Translations under genes and position numbers: made by a program | Shown here: positions 23,490 through 34,379 of the stretch, piece after piece | Layout of the letters: each line of letters starts with the position of its first letter | How positions within the stretch are numbered: position 1 is the first letter of the stretch | Notes under the pieces: generated by a model | What the model saw: only the letters and a program-made list of their open reading frames with translations | What the model was told of the DNA's origin: nothing | Databases searched by the model: none | From: Datisca glomerata | Lineage: Eukaryota > Streptophyta > Magnoliopsida > Cucurbitales > Datiscaceae | DNA length: 64,000 nucleotides | Direction of reading: 5' to 3' | NCBI GenBank assembly: GCA_003255025.1 | Contig: QANY01008651.1 | Location: 2,651,279-2,715,278, forward strand

Positions 23490-23876
23490 TATAAAGGAAA
23501 ATTTTCTCACACAAAAAAAACAAGATTATTAAAGAGAGAGAGAGTTCTCAAGAAAGAAATAGTGTAATTTACTTTCATTTTTCTTCTTTTCCGTTGATTT
23601 ACAATTGGCCTCCATTTATAGGCCTTTGATTAGTTACATGATTGAGTTAAACTCCTCTAAATCAGAGGAAACAGCAGAATATTCCTCCTAAATTAAGCTT
23701 ATCATTTTAAACTAAATTTATCTATTTCCAACAACTACTTAAATATGAACCATTGTATGAGGTACGATGGGATTTATGGCTCGGGAGAACCTTCCCGCTT
23801 AGTGGTAATATACCTCTCCTGCTTCTCATTGGTTGCATATGCTCACGTGGATTTTCAGTTGATTTTTCCTTGTACC
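23490..23876 (-). repeat. 5' LTR of the Tat-like element
   Basis: Pairs with 15024-15411. The inner end reads TATAAAGG on the plus strand where the left copy has TGTAAAGG, a G-to-A (methyl-C deamination type) change. The outer end has also drifted. Confidence 0.85.
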
Positions 23877-23881
23877 CTCCT

Positions 23882-24874
23882 TGCATACTTGATTAAACTT
23901 ATTTGAAATATCAATGTTTTTCTTATCATAAAAAACTATCTCATAGAGATATGGAGTTAATATATGATATAGCATATAATCCAAAATTTATTTAGTCTTT
24001 TTTATTATTCTGGGTGAGATGAGATGATATAAGTATCCTTGCTGATATATTAATTCAGACATGCACAACTTATTTAGCATTTGACTTTAATCTTTAGTAG
24101 ACTAGTTTTTAAAACGTGAGTTGTACGTGATAAGTGAAACAATTCTACATAAAATAATATTGTTTTAAAAGCTGAAAAATACTAGACATATAATAGTTCT
24201 ATAGTGCAAAAAAACATAGAGCATTGAGTGTTTGAGAATTAATAGAAAATATACTAAATTTTTTTAAATATATAAAGTCCCTACTGATTTTAGTATTTTT
24301 AATAATAGAATTTAACGGTAAAATTACATTAGAGTTCTCTTTCATGTTTTTTCACGCGTATGGTTTTCGTATCATATATTTTAAGGTATTTTATTTTAAT
24401 ACATTTAAGTTATACAATTGATTATTTTAAAAAATTATAATATTATTTAACAAATGATAAAATTAGAAGTAGTGAAAGACAAGAATTACAAAGTGTTACT
24501 ACATAATTATTCAAGCCATATATAAATAATTTAAAATATTTAATTGCTAAGCATGTTTCGAATAATTTAGGAATTTTTAAATTGTTTAGACAATATTGTC
24601 TAAAATGTTCAAAGTGTCCCTAATCGTTAATTTAAAATTACGTTTAGCTACGCTAATTCCCCTTACCTTTTTTGTCATTTACCAAATAGCACGTTCACCT
24701 TTAAAATGTTAGACCAATGCCCCCTGACTTTTATTTGTTCGTTTCATGGTAACCCCTACCGTTACTTGTCAAATAAATGGACGTAAAAGAGAGCGTGGCT
24801 TCAAATGGTCTCATTAAGGGGTGTAAGGGTAATTCAAATAACCCTAGATATAACTTCGTTTTGGTCATTCTCCT
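23882..24874 (+). repeat. Segmental duplication A, third block (matches 51515-52500)
   Basis: About 990 bases alignable with segment B, for example 'ttgattaaacttatttgaaatatcaatg', 'catttgactttaatctttagtagactag', 'ttttaaggtattttattttaatacatttaagttata', 'caagaattacaaagtg' and the end 'ataacttcgttttggtcattc'. No gene seen inside. Confidence 0.85.
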
Positions 24875-25453
24875 TGTACGCACAAATTTTATTATTAGAA
24901 TTGTGTTATTAGAAAAATTGAACAACGAAAATTGATGAACAAATATAATTTTTGTATTAATTATTTGGATGAGTACAATCTCTGTTTATGAATTTTTTAC
25001 AAATGAATAATTCTTGGATTCTTCTCCTACAGTGAACTTCAATCGAGGCTTGATAGCGAATTTCTCGAATTGAAAGTTAAATCTTCTACACGTGTGATGG
25101 TAAAAGACAAGATGGTAGGTCATCAAGTGATTATGATTGATTGGCTTGAACCACAAGAAATCGTCAAGTGACTGTGACTGATTGGTGGTTGAATGAAACT
25201 AATGAAAATGATAAGTAAGGAATAGAAATATGACCATACCTGGTAGAAATGTCCTCTCTCTTTTATCATTATTCTAATCAATTCATGTAAATTAGGAAGT
25301 CTATATAAAGCAGTGTATCAAATACAACTCAAGCAAACGCAATTCAGAATCATTTACTATTTACAGTCTCTTGTTCTTAATCTCTCTCTATCTCTCTCTC
25401 ATTAATACTCATACAAATAAACCCTTATCAATACTTTTTGCTTTGATCCCTAA

Positions 25454-25897
25454 TCAGCAGAAAAAATCCTTTACACTTTTAAAATTCTGCATTACTCGTT
25501 TTGCAAACTTGAAGTTTGGAATTAAATCATCCTTCTTTACATCATATTGTATCATCAATTGATTTATAATCAGTTTTGAATCACCATACACTTTGAGTTT
25601 GTCAGCTCCAATTTCTAGAGCCATCTCAAGGCCAATTGTTAACGCCCGATATTCAGCAACATTGTAAGAGCATAATTCACTTAAAACGAAGCCGTGTGGC
25701 AAGGTCTGCCTCTCCGACGTGATGAAAATTACCCCGGCTCCAGCTCTATCTCGTCTTGCTGTGCCATCAAAGAACATTATCCAAGGAGTGCAAGTCTCAG
25801 CATAGAACACTTTTTCATTAGGAAGGTCTTCAAATAGTTTCCATTCTGACGGCACTAGGTGATCTGCTAAGAAGTGTGTCAATGCTTGTCCATTCAC
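25454..25897 (-). pseudogene. Archaeal-type RNase H of gypsy element 2
   Basis: Contains IMFFDGTARRDRAGAGVIFI, CSYNVAEYRALTIGLEMALE and VYGDSKLIINQL. This is the Tat-type second RNase H with DGxAR / AEY / GDS residues in place. It stops abruptly at 25454 where non-homologous sequence begins, so the C-terminus and the whole integrase are missing. Confidence 0.85.
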
Positions 25898-26428
25898 TGC
25901 TTTTTACGGTACATAAATGATGTCAGTTTTTTGAAGTAATACAGCCATTTTGCTAGTCGCCCAGATATCACTGGCCTAGACAGAACATACTTAATGGGAT
26001 CCGCCTTGGCTATCGACTGTATTGTGAATGCTTGCATGTAATACCTTAACTTATCAATGACAAAGAAGAGAGCGAGACAGGTCTTCTCAAAAGGCGAGTA
26101 GTTCAACTCACTCCACTTAGGGTTTGACTAAGGTAGTACAATGCCTTTTCTTTTCCTTCTTTTTTTGTGCTAGAAGAGCTCTCAAAGCTTTTTCTTGCGT
26201 AGCAATGTACAATACAAGTGGTTTGCCTAGTATCGAAGCTCCCAAGATAGGAGGGTGAAACAATTACTTCTTGATACTTTCAAAAGCTTTTCTACATGAT
26301 TCATCCCATTCAAAGTGGGTGTCTTTCTTCACTAGGTGATTGAATGGTTGACATCGTTCTGCTAAATTTGATATGAATATTTGAATGTAGGAAAGATGCC
26401 CTTGAATACTTCTAAGTTCCTTTCGATT

Positions 26429-27186
26429 TCACAACTCAGGCATTTTCTGGATTACGTCTATCTTTGACTGGTTTATTTCTATGGCCCGATGTCTTACCAT
26501 AAAGCCAAGAAACTTTCTCGATGTAACCCCAAAAGCACACTTGAGCGGGTTCATCCTGAGTTGATATTCCCTAAGATGATTATAGATATTGCGTAGATCT
26601 TGTAAATTGTCTCTCATTTGTTTTTTCTTTACCACTAAGTCATAAACATAGCACTCAACATTTTTGTGGAGCAAGTCATAAAAAATTCTCTGCATCGCTC
26701 GTTGGTATGTGGCGCCAGCATTCTTCAACCCAAATAGCATGACTTTATAACAATAGATACATTTTGAAGTTCGGAAGGTAGCCAACTCTTCGTCTTGTGG
26801 AGCCATTCTGATTTGGTTGTAGCTAGAAGACCCGTCCATAAAAGATAGTGCTTCATGTCCAGTTGTTGCATCAATCATTAGTTCTGTTATATGCAATGGA
26901 AAGTCATCTTTTGGGTATGCATTGTTGAGATCATGAAAGTCAACGCAAACACAGATTTTTCTGTTCCTTTTCAGAAATGACGTTGTGCGTCCTTGACGGG
27001 CCGAATTCCATGTTTCACAGCCAGATTATGAACCACTATCTTTAGATCTAAGCTCGACATTTCTTTATAGCTCCAAGCAAAGACATATTTATATTCCAAC
27101 AAAAACTTAAGGTATTCTTCTTCTTCTTCTTTAGGTGTAAGAAGCGCACTAACAAAGGTTGGACGGGATTCCTCCGAAGTACCCAA
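26429..27186 (-). pseudogene. Reverse transcriptase of gypsy element 2, broken
   Basis: The N-terminal part (26971-27186) contains FAWSYKEMSSLDLKIVVHNL. The main part (26429-26896) has LSFMDGSSSYNQIRMAP, MLFGLKNAGATYQRAMQRIF and VECYVYDLVVKKKQ. The active-site YVDD has become YVYD, which should abolish catalysis. A frameshift or stop separates the parts. Confidence 0.85.
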
Positions 27187-27859
27187 GTTGACTTCTTTTA
27201 GCTCATCAATTGTAGCTTGTCAACCGTCTTCCAACACTGAAGGGGCTTTCACAACCTCATCATTAGATGTTTCAAAGCTTGAATCATCTTCAATGGTGAC
27301 GTTGTAATTTGTGTCTGTAAAGTCTTCATCTTCATCTTTCTCTTGTGACGTACTTATAAACACAATAGTTCACCGTTTTACTTTTAGGGGACCCTCAATA
27401 TTTATAGAGACGGATGATTGTCACTTCATTCTTGAAGGGAACTTTCTATTCTTGAAGTATTCACAACCCCATCATTAGACTTGCGTTGGGAATTTACTAT
27501 TGTACTTGGGCCTTTAAGTCGATTGAAGATTGACATATTTCTCATTCTTATAACTTAATCTCCTCTTCTGTGAGGAACTGTCAACCTTTCAAAAATTGAA
27601 GTGTGTTCATTCGGAGCTTCAATGCGATCAAAGACAGAGACACTTTGTGCCTCTTGCTCATTTTAATTTTCTTTTTCTTCCTCGACAGTGACGTATTGTT
27701 CACTTTTGATTGCTTTGATGGTTATGTATACAGGTTATTTTGGTTTATGGAAAAGTCCACATTTTATTGTGGTCACCTCATAACCTTCCTTCAAAAGTTT
27801 ATTATGCATATCAGTATGCTCATGTACTCTTTCTTCAATGACTTTTGAACTCGGACTTT

Positions 27860-28440
27860 TCACAGCCTTAGGATCTGTAAAATCATATCATGCTTTGGCT
27901 AGGAGCTTCTATGCTTTAGGATCAAAATCCGTATCCGTCATTTTATTAGGAAGAGAACCATGCTCTATTGCCCTCTAAACTGCTCGAACGAATCCTTTCA
28001 ACGGTTTCCTAATGACTTGGTCAATTATCTTCGTCAAAGGCATTATATGGATTACTTTCAAGACCTCAAAGTCACCAACCTTCACATTCTTTGATTTTAA
28101 GCACTCGACAAATGGAGATTGTCCTTTCTTCCATTGCGATAGCGAGATGTATCGCAGTATCGGTGAAATAGCTGGTAAGGGCGCTGTAAGCCTTTTTGGT
28201 GAGATTTCCATAGCAACCTCAACTGAATATTTTATCTAGTTTGGAAGAGTATTATCTTGTAGCTTATTCGATAAATACTCTTTAACAGCTATTTCCATTA
28301 GTCCTTCTCTATTTGGATTCTTTATTCCCATTCACGAAACTTCTGTCGGTATAACTTCTTTTACAGAATCGTTCTCCATGTAAAATTTTGCATCAACAAA
28401 ATGAGACTCAGCTTCTATGAAAGGGTTCACATCAGCATTG
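27860..28440 (-). pseudogene. Linker region upstream of RT in gypsy element 2
   Basis: Open on the minus strand from about 28440 with EISPKRLTAPLPAISPILRY, KKGQSPFVECLKSKNVKVGD and a final KMTDTDFDPKA-type segment. Such 'APLP..SP..RY / KVGD' segments occur between protease and RT in Tat-like pol. Interrupted by stops. Confidence 0.6.
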
Positions 28441-28461
28441 ACCTTTTGTACTATACCCTTT

Positions 28462-29545
28462 GAGTAGTGTCGGGGCTATGCCCTCAAAGCATGTATATTG
28501 ATAATTTTTTGATATAAAATTTAATGAGAATTACATTTTTCTTATAATTCTTCTTTTAAATTATTGTTAAATACTTTATATAAATATCTAAAAATTCTAT
28601 ATTCATTAATGAGACTATGATCATATATTGGTATTAGAGGAATAAGATTATAGATAATGAATAAAATTGTCAACAATGTATTAAAGTGTGGAACCTTTAA
28701 TGAATGGTTGCTAGTACGGTTCACTAAGCATTATGAATGTGTTTGATCTAGATCCGGATCATTGATGAGTATAAACATCTAAGTGAAGGTGCTTTATATA
28801 ATAAAATTATATATGACTGTACCAATGTGAATTAATATCTTTATTAACATGTCATTTATAATAAAGATTTAATACACATCAATTAGATGATCATATGTAG
28901 ATCAGTCTGAATCATGAGTAGTCATGAACTCATATGCATGTCTACTGGATCTTTTGATTCAATCGTTATGGTTTATTTGTAAAATAAGCTAGTTACTTTT
29001 GTTTTGGAGATTCAGTGATGTGGATGAATGGGAACATGATCTAGCAAGATTTAGAATCTAAGTTTTTCTAACGGATCGTATATTGGTTCATTTAAGTGTT
29101 AATTCTGAAACTGAATGGTTATTGAGCTCAAATTTTTAATAAGATTATAAACTAGCCATTACTAGTGGATTAACGGTACTTAAGGATCAATAGGTATTTA
29201 GAGGGGAAATACGATAATTTTGACCAGCTCTAATTTACGAACCAATAATTTGATGACAAAACTACATGAAATGATTATATCAGTGGATTACATGAGAATA
29301 CTCTGTAAATACATTCTATAATCACTAAGAGTTCAATTTCATATTTATAGTGAAAAAATAGTGGAATTAATAAATAAGATTATTTAATTAATAATCTGGT
29401 TTATTGGAGCTTAGGATTATATGTTCATAGTACCTAGGTCACCTCTGTACTACGTAGTTTAGAGTGTGAATATTTCAGGACATAAAAAAAGGACTGACTT
29501 GCAAAAGAAATTTTTATTTTAAGGCAAGCACATAATTATGAGATA
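28462..29545. other. Unassigned AT-rich repeat-like DNA
   Basis: Begins sharply with 'tgtcggggctatgccctc'. No coding potential, contains an (AT)n run near 29610, and has the texture of LTR or leader DNA. I found no matching partner in the window. Confidence 0.35.
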
Positions 29546-30371
29546 GTTATGTGTGACTAAAAATTTTCAAAATTAATTAATTTGAATTATATATATATTT
29601 CGAAAATTATATATATATATATATATATATAATTATCGATTATTTTTTTAATTATCGATAAGTGAGACAAATAAATTAGTTTTGATCCTTCTTCGATACT
29701 GAACTTCAATTCGAGGCTTAATAGCGAATTTCTCGGATTGAAAGTTGAATCATCTACGCTTGTGATGGTAAAACACTTGGATGAATTCTTCTTGTATCTC
29801 TAGGCTTCAAACTTGTTAAGAGTTCACTTGAACTCGATGTATTGCTTGAATTTGATGTGAGCTTCGGGATGTTCTTGGAGCTTCTCTACGAACTTTGGAT
29901 CTTCACCGTTTGTGAGAGAAGACTTGGATGAATTCTTCTTGAATCTCTAGGCTTCGAGCTTGTTTAGAGATCCATCGAACTCATTATGTAACTTGAATGT
30001 CTTGAACTTGAGATTCTTCTTTTTGAATTCTAGAGTTTCTTCGCGTCTTCTGAGAGCTAGTCTACGGAAAAACTTATTCCCTTGTGAAATAAGACTCTCA
30101 CCTATCTATAAAGGTTTTGAGGGAGGTCTAGTGACACATGGCTAAATTTAACTGGCTATTTAAGATTACACATGTCATTATTTTAGTTGACGTGTTGTGT
30201 CATTAAGACACGTGGCATTTTGTCATAAAATAAAGTTTTGTCCAATCATTTTTTTTTACACTTGGCACAATTTGATTGATTAGACACATGATAATTTTTT
30301 ATTGATCAATTATAGACCCACCAACGTATGACGTGGTGAACTGTGATTGGTCTAAAATTTTGGGTTCAACA

Positions 30372-30810
30372 CTTCTCTCTCTCTCTTTTTCATTTTATCT
30401 CTATCTCCTCTGCATCTCTCTTTCTTCTTCACAACACAGGCATCATGACCACGGCAACATCAACTCATTCCCTCCTCTTTCAAAGGCCAAATGACCATCA
30501 CCTTAATAATCCCACTTCTACTCTTGTCGTCGGTGTTTCGACTCTTACACTCGCTCGCTCACATCTCAGTGGTCATTGTGATTGATTGAGAACCTGTTGT
30601 TGGAAGTTTAGTAGAAAAGTAAAGGAAAAAGTGAGTGTATGAATGAAAATTGGTAACCTAAAGCGTGGGAATTCATTTGTCCCCACATTGAAAATGTTAA
30701 GGTTTGAAGTATGGTTTATAGGTCGAACACCTGAACCTTGGGGTTAGCCTCAATTGACACACCCTATATATCATAGAGGAGCGATGATTTAGATGATATA
30801 TATGGAACTA
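30372..30810 (+). repeat. Segmental duplication A, fourth block (matches 52500-52950)
   Basis: Shared from the CT-rich run 'ctctctttttcattttatctct' through the 46-aa ORF to 'gaggag(c/t)ga..g..ttagatgatatat'. The block ends at 30810 where a TIR-like element is inserted. Confidence 0.85.
30445..30585 (+). CDS. 46-aa ORF, copy A (unknown)
   Basis: MTTATSTHSLLFQRPN at the N-terminus, SHLSGHCD at the C-terminus, then TGA. The copy at 52568-52708 has exactly the same length and no indel. Of the codon differences about 15 change the amino acid and about 7 are silent, so there is no strong sign of purifying selection. The Ser/Thr-rich start could be the first exon of a former gene (for example a transit peptide). 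Coding status uncertain. Confidence 0.3.
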   Translation: MTTATSTHSLLFQRPNDHHLNNPTSTLVVGVSTLTLARSHLSGHCD

Positions 30811-31200
30811 GGTGTGTTCACGGTTCGGTCCGGTCAATTTTTTGATGAAAAATCGAACTGAACTGAAAATTCAGTTCAACAATGAAACGAACCGAACCGA
30901 TCATATCAAAAGAACTAAGCCGAACCGAACCGTGAGTTTCGGTCCTTCGATTCGATATTATTAAATTAAAAAAATTAAATGATATTATTGAAAAAATAAT
31001 AATATAAATCAAAGTCTCGGTTCAATTTTATATGAAATTATATATATATAAAATAAAAAAATAATATAAAATTAAAATTTTGATTCGATTCAAAAATTAT
31101 AAAAAAATCTGAACCGAACCGAATCAAATACATATAACAAATCGATCGAATCGATCATTTTTTATTCAATTCGATCAATTCGAGATATTTTTGAACACCC
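30811..31200 (+). mobile_element. MITE-like element with GGTGTGTTCA / TGAACACCC ends
   Basis: 390 bp beginning ggtgtgttcacggttcggt and ending tttttgaacaccc. It is rich in 'gaaccgaaccga' and its complement, giving strong internal fold-back. Absent at the equivalent site in segment B. Related to the 703-bp element at 40257-40959, which shares the GGTGTTCA terminus and the 'accgaaccga' words. Confidence 0.6.
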
Positions 31201-31289
31201 ACTCAGAAACTCGCAGGCATGCGACGATTTACTTTACTTCACCAATAAAATCGATTTTTTTCCTGTCATCTTCTGCGATCATAAGGTGA

Positions 31290-31331
31290 ATGGGGCCAGG
31301 AAGAAGCCAGACTATCTTCAAGCTAGCTTAA
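31290..31331 (+). other. Possible uORF whose stop overlaps the main start (TAATG)
   Basis: ATG 31290 opens 13 codons (MGPGRRSQTIFKL and one more) and ends in TAA 31329-31331, whose last A is the A of the membrane-protein ATG. It is relevant only if the transcript starts upstream of 31290, which cannot be seen. Confidence 0.35.
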
Positions 31332-31781
31332 TGGAGTTATCGTCTTCTTCATCATTTTCTTCTTCTTCTTCCTCCACATTTACTCTTTCTCTGTTGGATT
31401 ATTTCCATCTAATAATTTTACGCCCGTTTCTCGCAATCTCATTCGTGCTCGCCTTAATTTTTATCGGTAACCAATTTCTAATTATTTTTCAGATCATATC
31501 ACTTAGATTCTCATGCGAATTTCTGGTTAATTTTCAAAATTGAGGATCTGAGTTGGTGGCGTTCGATGTATTTGATTATTACTTGTACATGAATTTGAAA
31601 CCATTTCGGTGGGTATCATGTAGGATGGTGGTTGGCGTGGAAGCTAGTTCTTGTTCACGTTCCTCTGGTACAAGAGATTTTTGGTTTGCGTAAGAAACCA
31701 ATCAGGCCGAAGCCTCCGACTCGCCGACTATCTAAGTTGTATAATAGCATGAATTCTCAGAATTCAGCCTCTGGATGGTAA
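31331..31781 (+). CDS. Small single-pass membrane protein, 97 aa, two exons
   Basis: Exons 31331-31466 and 31624-31781 with a phase-1 GT-AG intron (tatcg|gtaacc ... catgtag|ga). Product: Ser-rich start MELSSSSSFSS, then a hydrophobic segment LRPFLAISFVLALIFIGWWL, then AWKLVLVHVPLVQEIFGLRK, a basic Pro-rich tail (KPIRPKPPTRRLSKLYN) and TAA. The transmembrane helix spans about residues 32-52, with a positively charged C-terminal tail. The smooth join across the intron in the middle of the helix and the block HVPLVQEIFGLRKKP strongly suggest a genuine gene. I recall similar small membrane proteins in other plants but can give no name or function. Confidence 0.75.
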
Positions 31782-34200
31782 CTCTATTTTCAATTATTCT
31801 TAATTACTTAGTGAGATATTCTGGATGATTAGATGTGAGATATTCTGGATGATTAGATGTGAGATATGGATATCTGGAAAAAAGGTTAACTAGATGTTTG
31901 CACATTTTTGCCCTTGTATACGATAAATGGAGCACATAGATTGTCTTTCATAATTGCAGATCTTCGTGAATTGATTACCCTTGTTGGTTCTGAAGTGATG
32001 CATGAAAGCGGATGGGTTAAGAAGTTTGAATGCATTATAGAAATTTGATGCAAGAAAGCATAAAACTTGAGGAAATGAGAAGACATTATTGATAAGGTAA
32101 AAGATAAATATATAGAATCCACCACAAGGTCTGTAGAATTTATTACCATACTTGAGAATCCATAGTAGAAATCTAACTCTAATTAAAATTCATTTTTCTT
32201 AGTTGAAGTAAAAGAAGTTAGTATTTAGGAAATCTAAAATAGCCAAGAAATAACAAAATCTAGGAAATCAAAAATATAAATAACTCTGGAAGAATATTTA
32301 AATCTAGTCGTTTCCTTCTTATCTTCCATCGTTTTCCATCATAAAGACTACTTTGGCGTAGATAGAACGGTGGCTAATGATTATACTGGCTTAATGTATG
32401 CGATATAAAAACACACTGCAAGTCTTATGTTCGGGAACAACTGAGTGTCAGTTATTTCCTTTTTTGCTGGGGGAGGGGTGGTCAAATGATGTTCAGTTAT
32501 GTGAATAATTCATAACGTTCAGTATGGTCTTGTGGACATGTTGGAGTTTTTATGGACATTTGACCATTGTTATGATTATATTTCAGAGTGGATCCTGTTT
32601 GAACTTAAGCCTCTGTTGTTGCTGTTAATGCTGTTGGCATAAGGGAGATAATGTAATTTGCTATGCGGGATATGATAAGCTAAATGGTTTTGTATAGAAA
32701 AGATACTCAAGAGTGAAGCTCTGTATTCAACATTTACTGGATACTTCTCAAATATTTTGTATCACTTTGTCCTATATGTTAAAACGATATTATTTCTTGA
32801 AGATATTTGATCTGACATAAGATAAATCTTGAAATTCATTATATGAATACTGTAAAAACAAAGCTAGACTATATTCATAACATAACCTAAGAAAACTTGT
32901 AAAGTTCACCTTTATGCTAAAAAATTATGGAAGTTTAGTTAGTAAATCATTGTTCTTGTATCCTCTCTATAATTCTGTCCTAAGCAATAAGGGAATATCC
33001 TTTTGGTTTGATATCTATATCCTATTCCTGTAATAGCGCTTCCTTTAATGGTTATTAGGTGAAAAAATATGAGGTATTGGAGAATGAAAATCTTTTGTTC
33101 TATTAAAAAGGAAGAGACAATCCACAAGATTGCATAAACTGACTGCATTCAAAAGATTCTACGCATGTTCTTCTGAAAAAAACTTCATATTTGTATGATT
33201 ACTTACAGATTTTAGTCTAATAAAGCTGTCTACATTCGTTACATTGGACTTGATTACGGCTTCTGATGTTGATGGTTGCTTTATTTTCTGTAGAAAGAAG
33301 ACCCTGAAAGATTGTAGCGTTTACAAACATCATAGCGGATAGCCCAACTCAAAATAAATGCATTTGTTTGTGGAACTTCTGTGAGTACGTTCAATGTGAT
33401 GGGATGAATGTACCAATGGCAAGTTAAGATTGCAGAAATATGAAATCGGGTCATCATGACAACAAATTTCCAGAATTTGTGTACAATGAAAGCATATCTT
33501 TATCTTGCATCCAAGAAGGAATTGACATTTCACTTACAGAATCTGGATGAAGAATTTTCAGAACGCGGAATGAAAGGCGCATCGATCTGTTCATCCGGAA
33601 AGAAATTAAACATTATATATGTATTCCTTTCCTTGATACCAAGATGTATATAAGATGTTGATGTACCTAAATATACGAATGTAGTTTTTTGGTTTTCACA
33701 AAATCTGAGATTTTATTGATCAAATCAACAAAATCATTTTTAATATTTTTTTCAGAGTTCATCTGATTCAGAACTGAGCTGTTGTTTTTATATTCAGCAC
33801 AAACCATCAAATTCTAACTAATTATGGTAGATGATGAATCTCTTTCTTTTGCGAAGGTTGATTTTCTACTTGAAAGCCACCGCAGGCTTTATACATAGGC
33901 CAACCTTCAGAGTTAAATTCACACAGTCTACCAATATATTTGAACAATTTCACCTTTGAAATCAAGAAAATGATAAGTATCATAATTATTATACTACATA
34001 ACGCTTTTTGGAACCTAAACTCCCTCCAACCATAAAACAATGGCGGGATAGGATCCCACTATAATTGTGGTTTGAACGCCGGTGAAAATCACGACTCCAT
34101 TCAAGTCAACACTATGTCAACCTCAAAATATTTAATTATTCAAATGAAGAATGGATGGAAAAATCAACTAAAAAATAAGGGTTATTTTGATTAATATACT
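31782..34200. other. Spacer after membrane-protein gene
   Basis: Probably begins with the 3'UTR of the membrane-protein gene. A 24-bp unit 'gtgagatattctggatgattagat' is tandemly duplicated at about 31811-31860. No further gene is supported; minus-strand ORFs of 65-87 codons here have no recognised motif. Near the right end (34128) the word 'aatatttaattattcaaatg' echoes the starts of segments A and C. Confidence 0.5.
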
Positions 34201-34379
34201 CTTTCCAACTTGTCTAAGAAATTTATACCATTTTTTAAATATAAAGAATTTTATATTACTGACCCACGACAACTAACATCAAGCATTGTTCACTCTTTTT
34301 TTATCATTTATTTCTCTTCCCCATGCAAACTTGAAATCAACTTAGTACTCATTTTTTTCTTTTCCTCAACAAAAACATC

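Larger units (their letters stand above)
15024..23876 (-). mobile_element. Tat-like Ty3/gypsy LTR retrotransposon, degenerate, with internal inversion
   Basis: Element of 8.85 kb inserted into segment A, flanked by a 5-bp duplication ctcct (15019-15023 and 23877-23881). Reading the minus strand: 5' LTR 23876-23490, primer-binding site, gag, aspartic protease, reverse transcriptase, RNase H, integrase zinc domain, then an inverted stretch (about 17386-19390) carrying the rest of integrase, a 3'-untranslated tandem array and part of an antisense ORF, then a polypurine tract and 3' LTR (15411-15024). The LTRs are 388 and 387 bp, 5'-TG..CA-3' on the minus strand (the right copy has decayed ends). 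An archaeal-type RNase H, an antisense ORF near the 3' LTR and a 3' tandem array together indicate the Tat lineage (Ogre/Retand relatives). Many stops and frameshifts; not autonomous. Confidence 0.88.
24875..30371 (-). mobile_element. Second Ty3/gypsy remnant inserted in segment A
   Basis: Inserted where segment B reads 'gtcattcttctctctc' without a break. Near-duplicate flanks ctcct / cttct surround TGTACGC...TTCAACA. The ends share about 80 bp (25031-25110 and 29701-29775: 'gaacttcaat(t)cgaggctt' ... 'gcgaatttctcg'), consistent with a long LTR whose left copy is truncated. Pol fragments on the minus strand lie between 25454 and 28440; gag is not recognised. The stretches 25111-25453 and 28462-29540 do not fit a simple element and may be further nested pieces. 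Confidence 0.7.

Noticed and set aside
32939..34040. Several minus-strand ORFs of 67-72 codons behind the membrane-protein gene
   Set aside because: No conserved-looking motif, no splice partners, strongly AT-biased codons.
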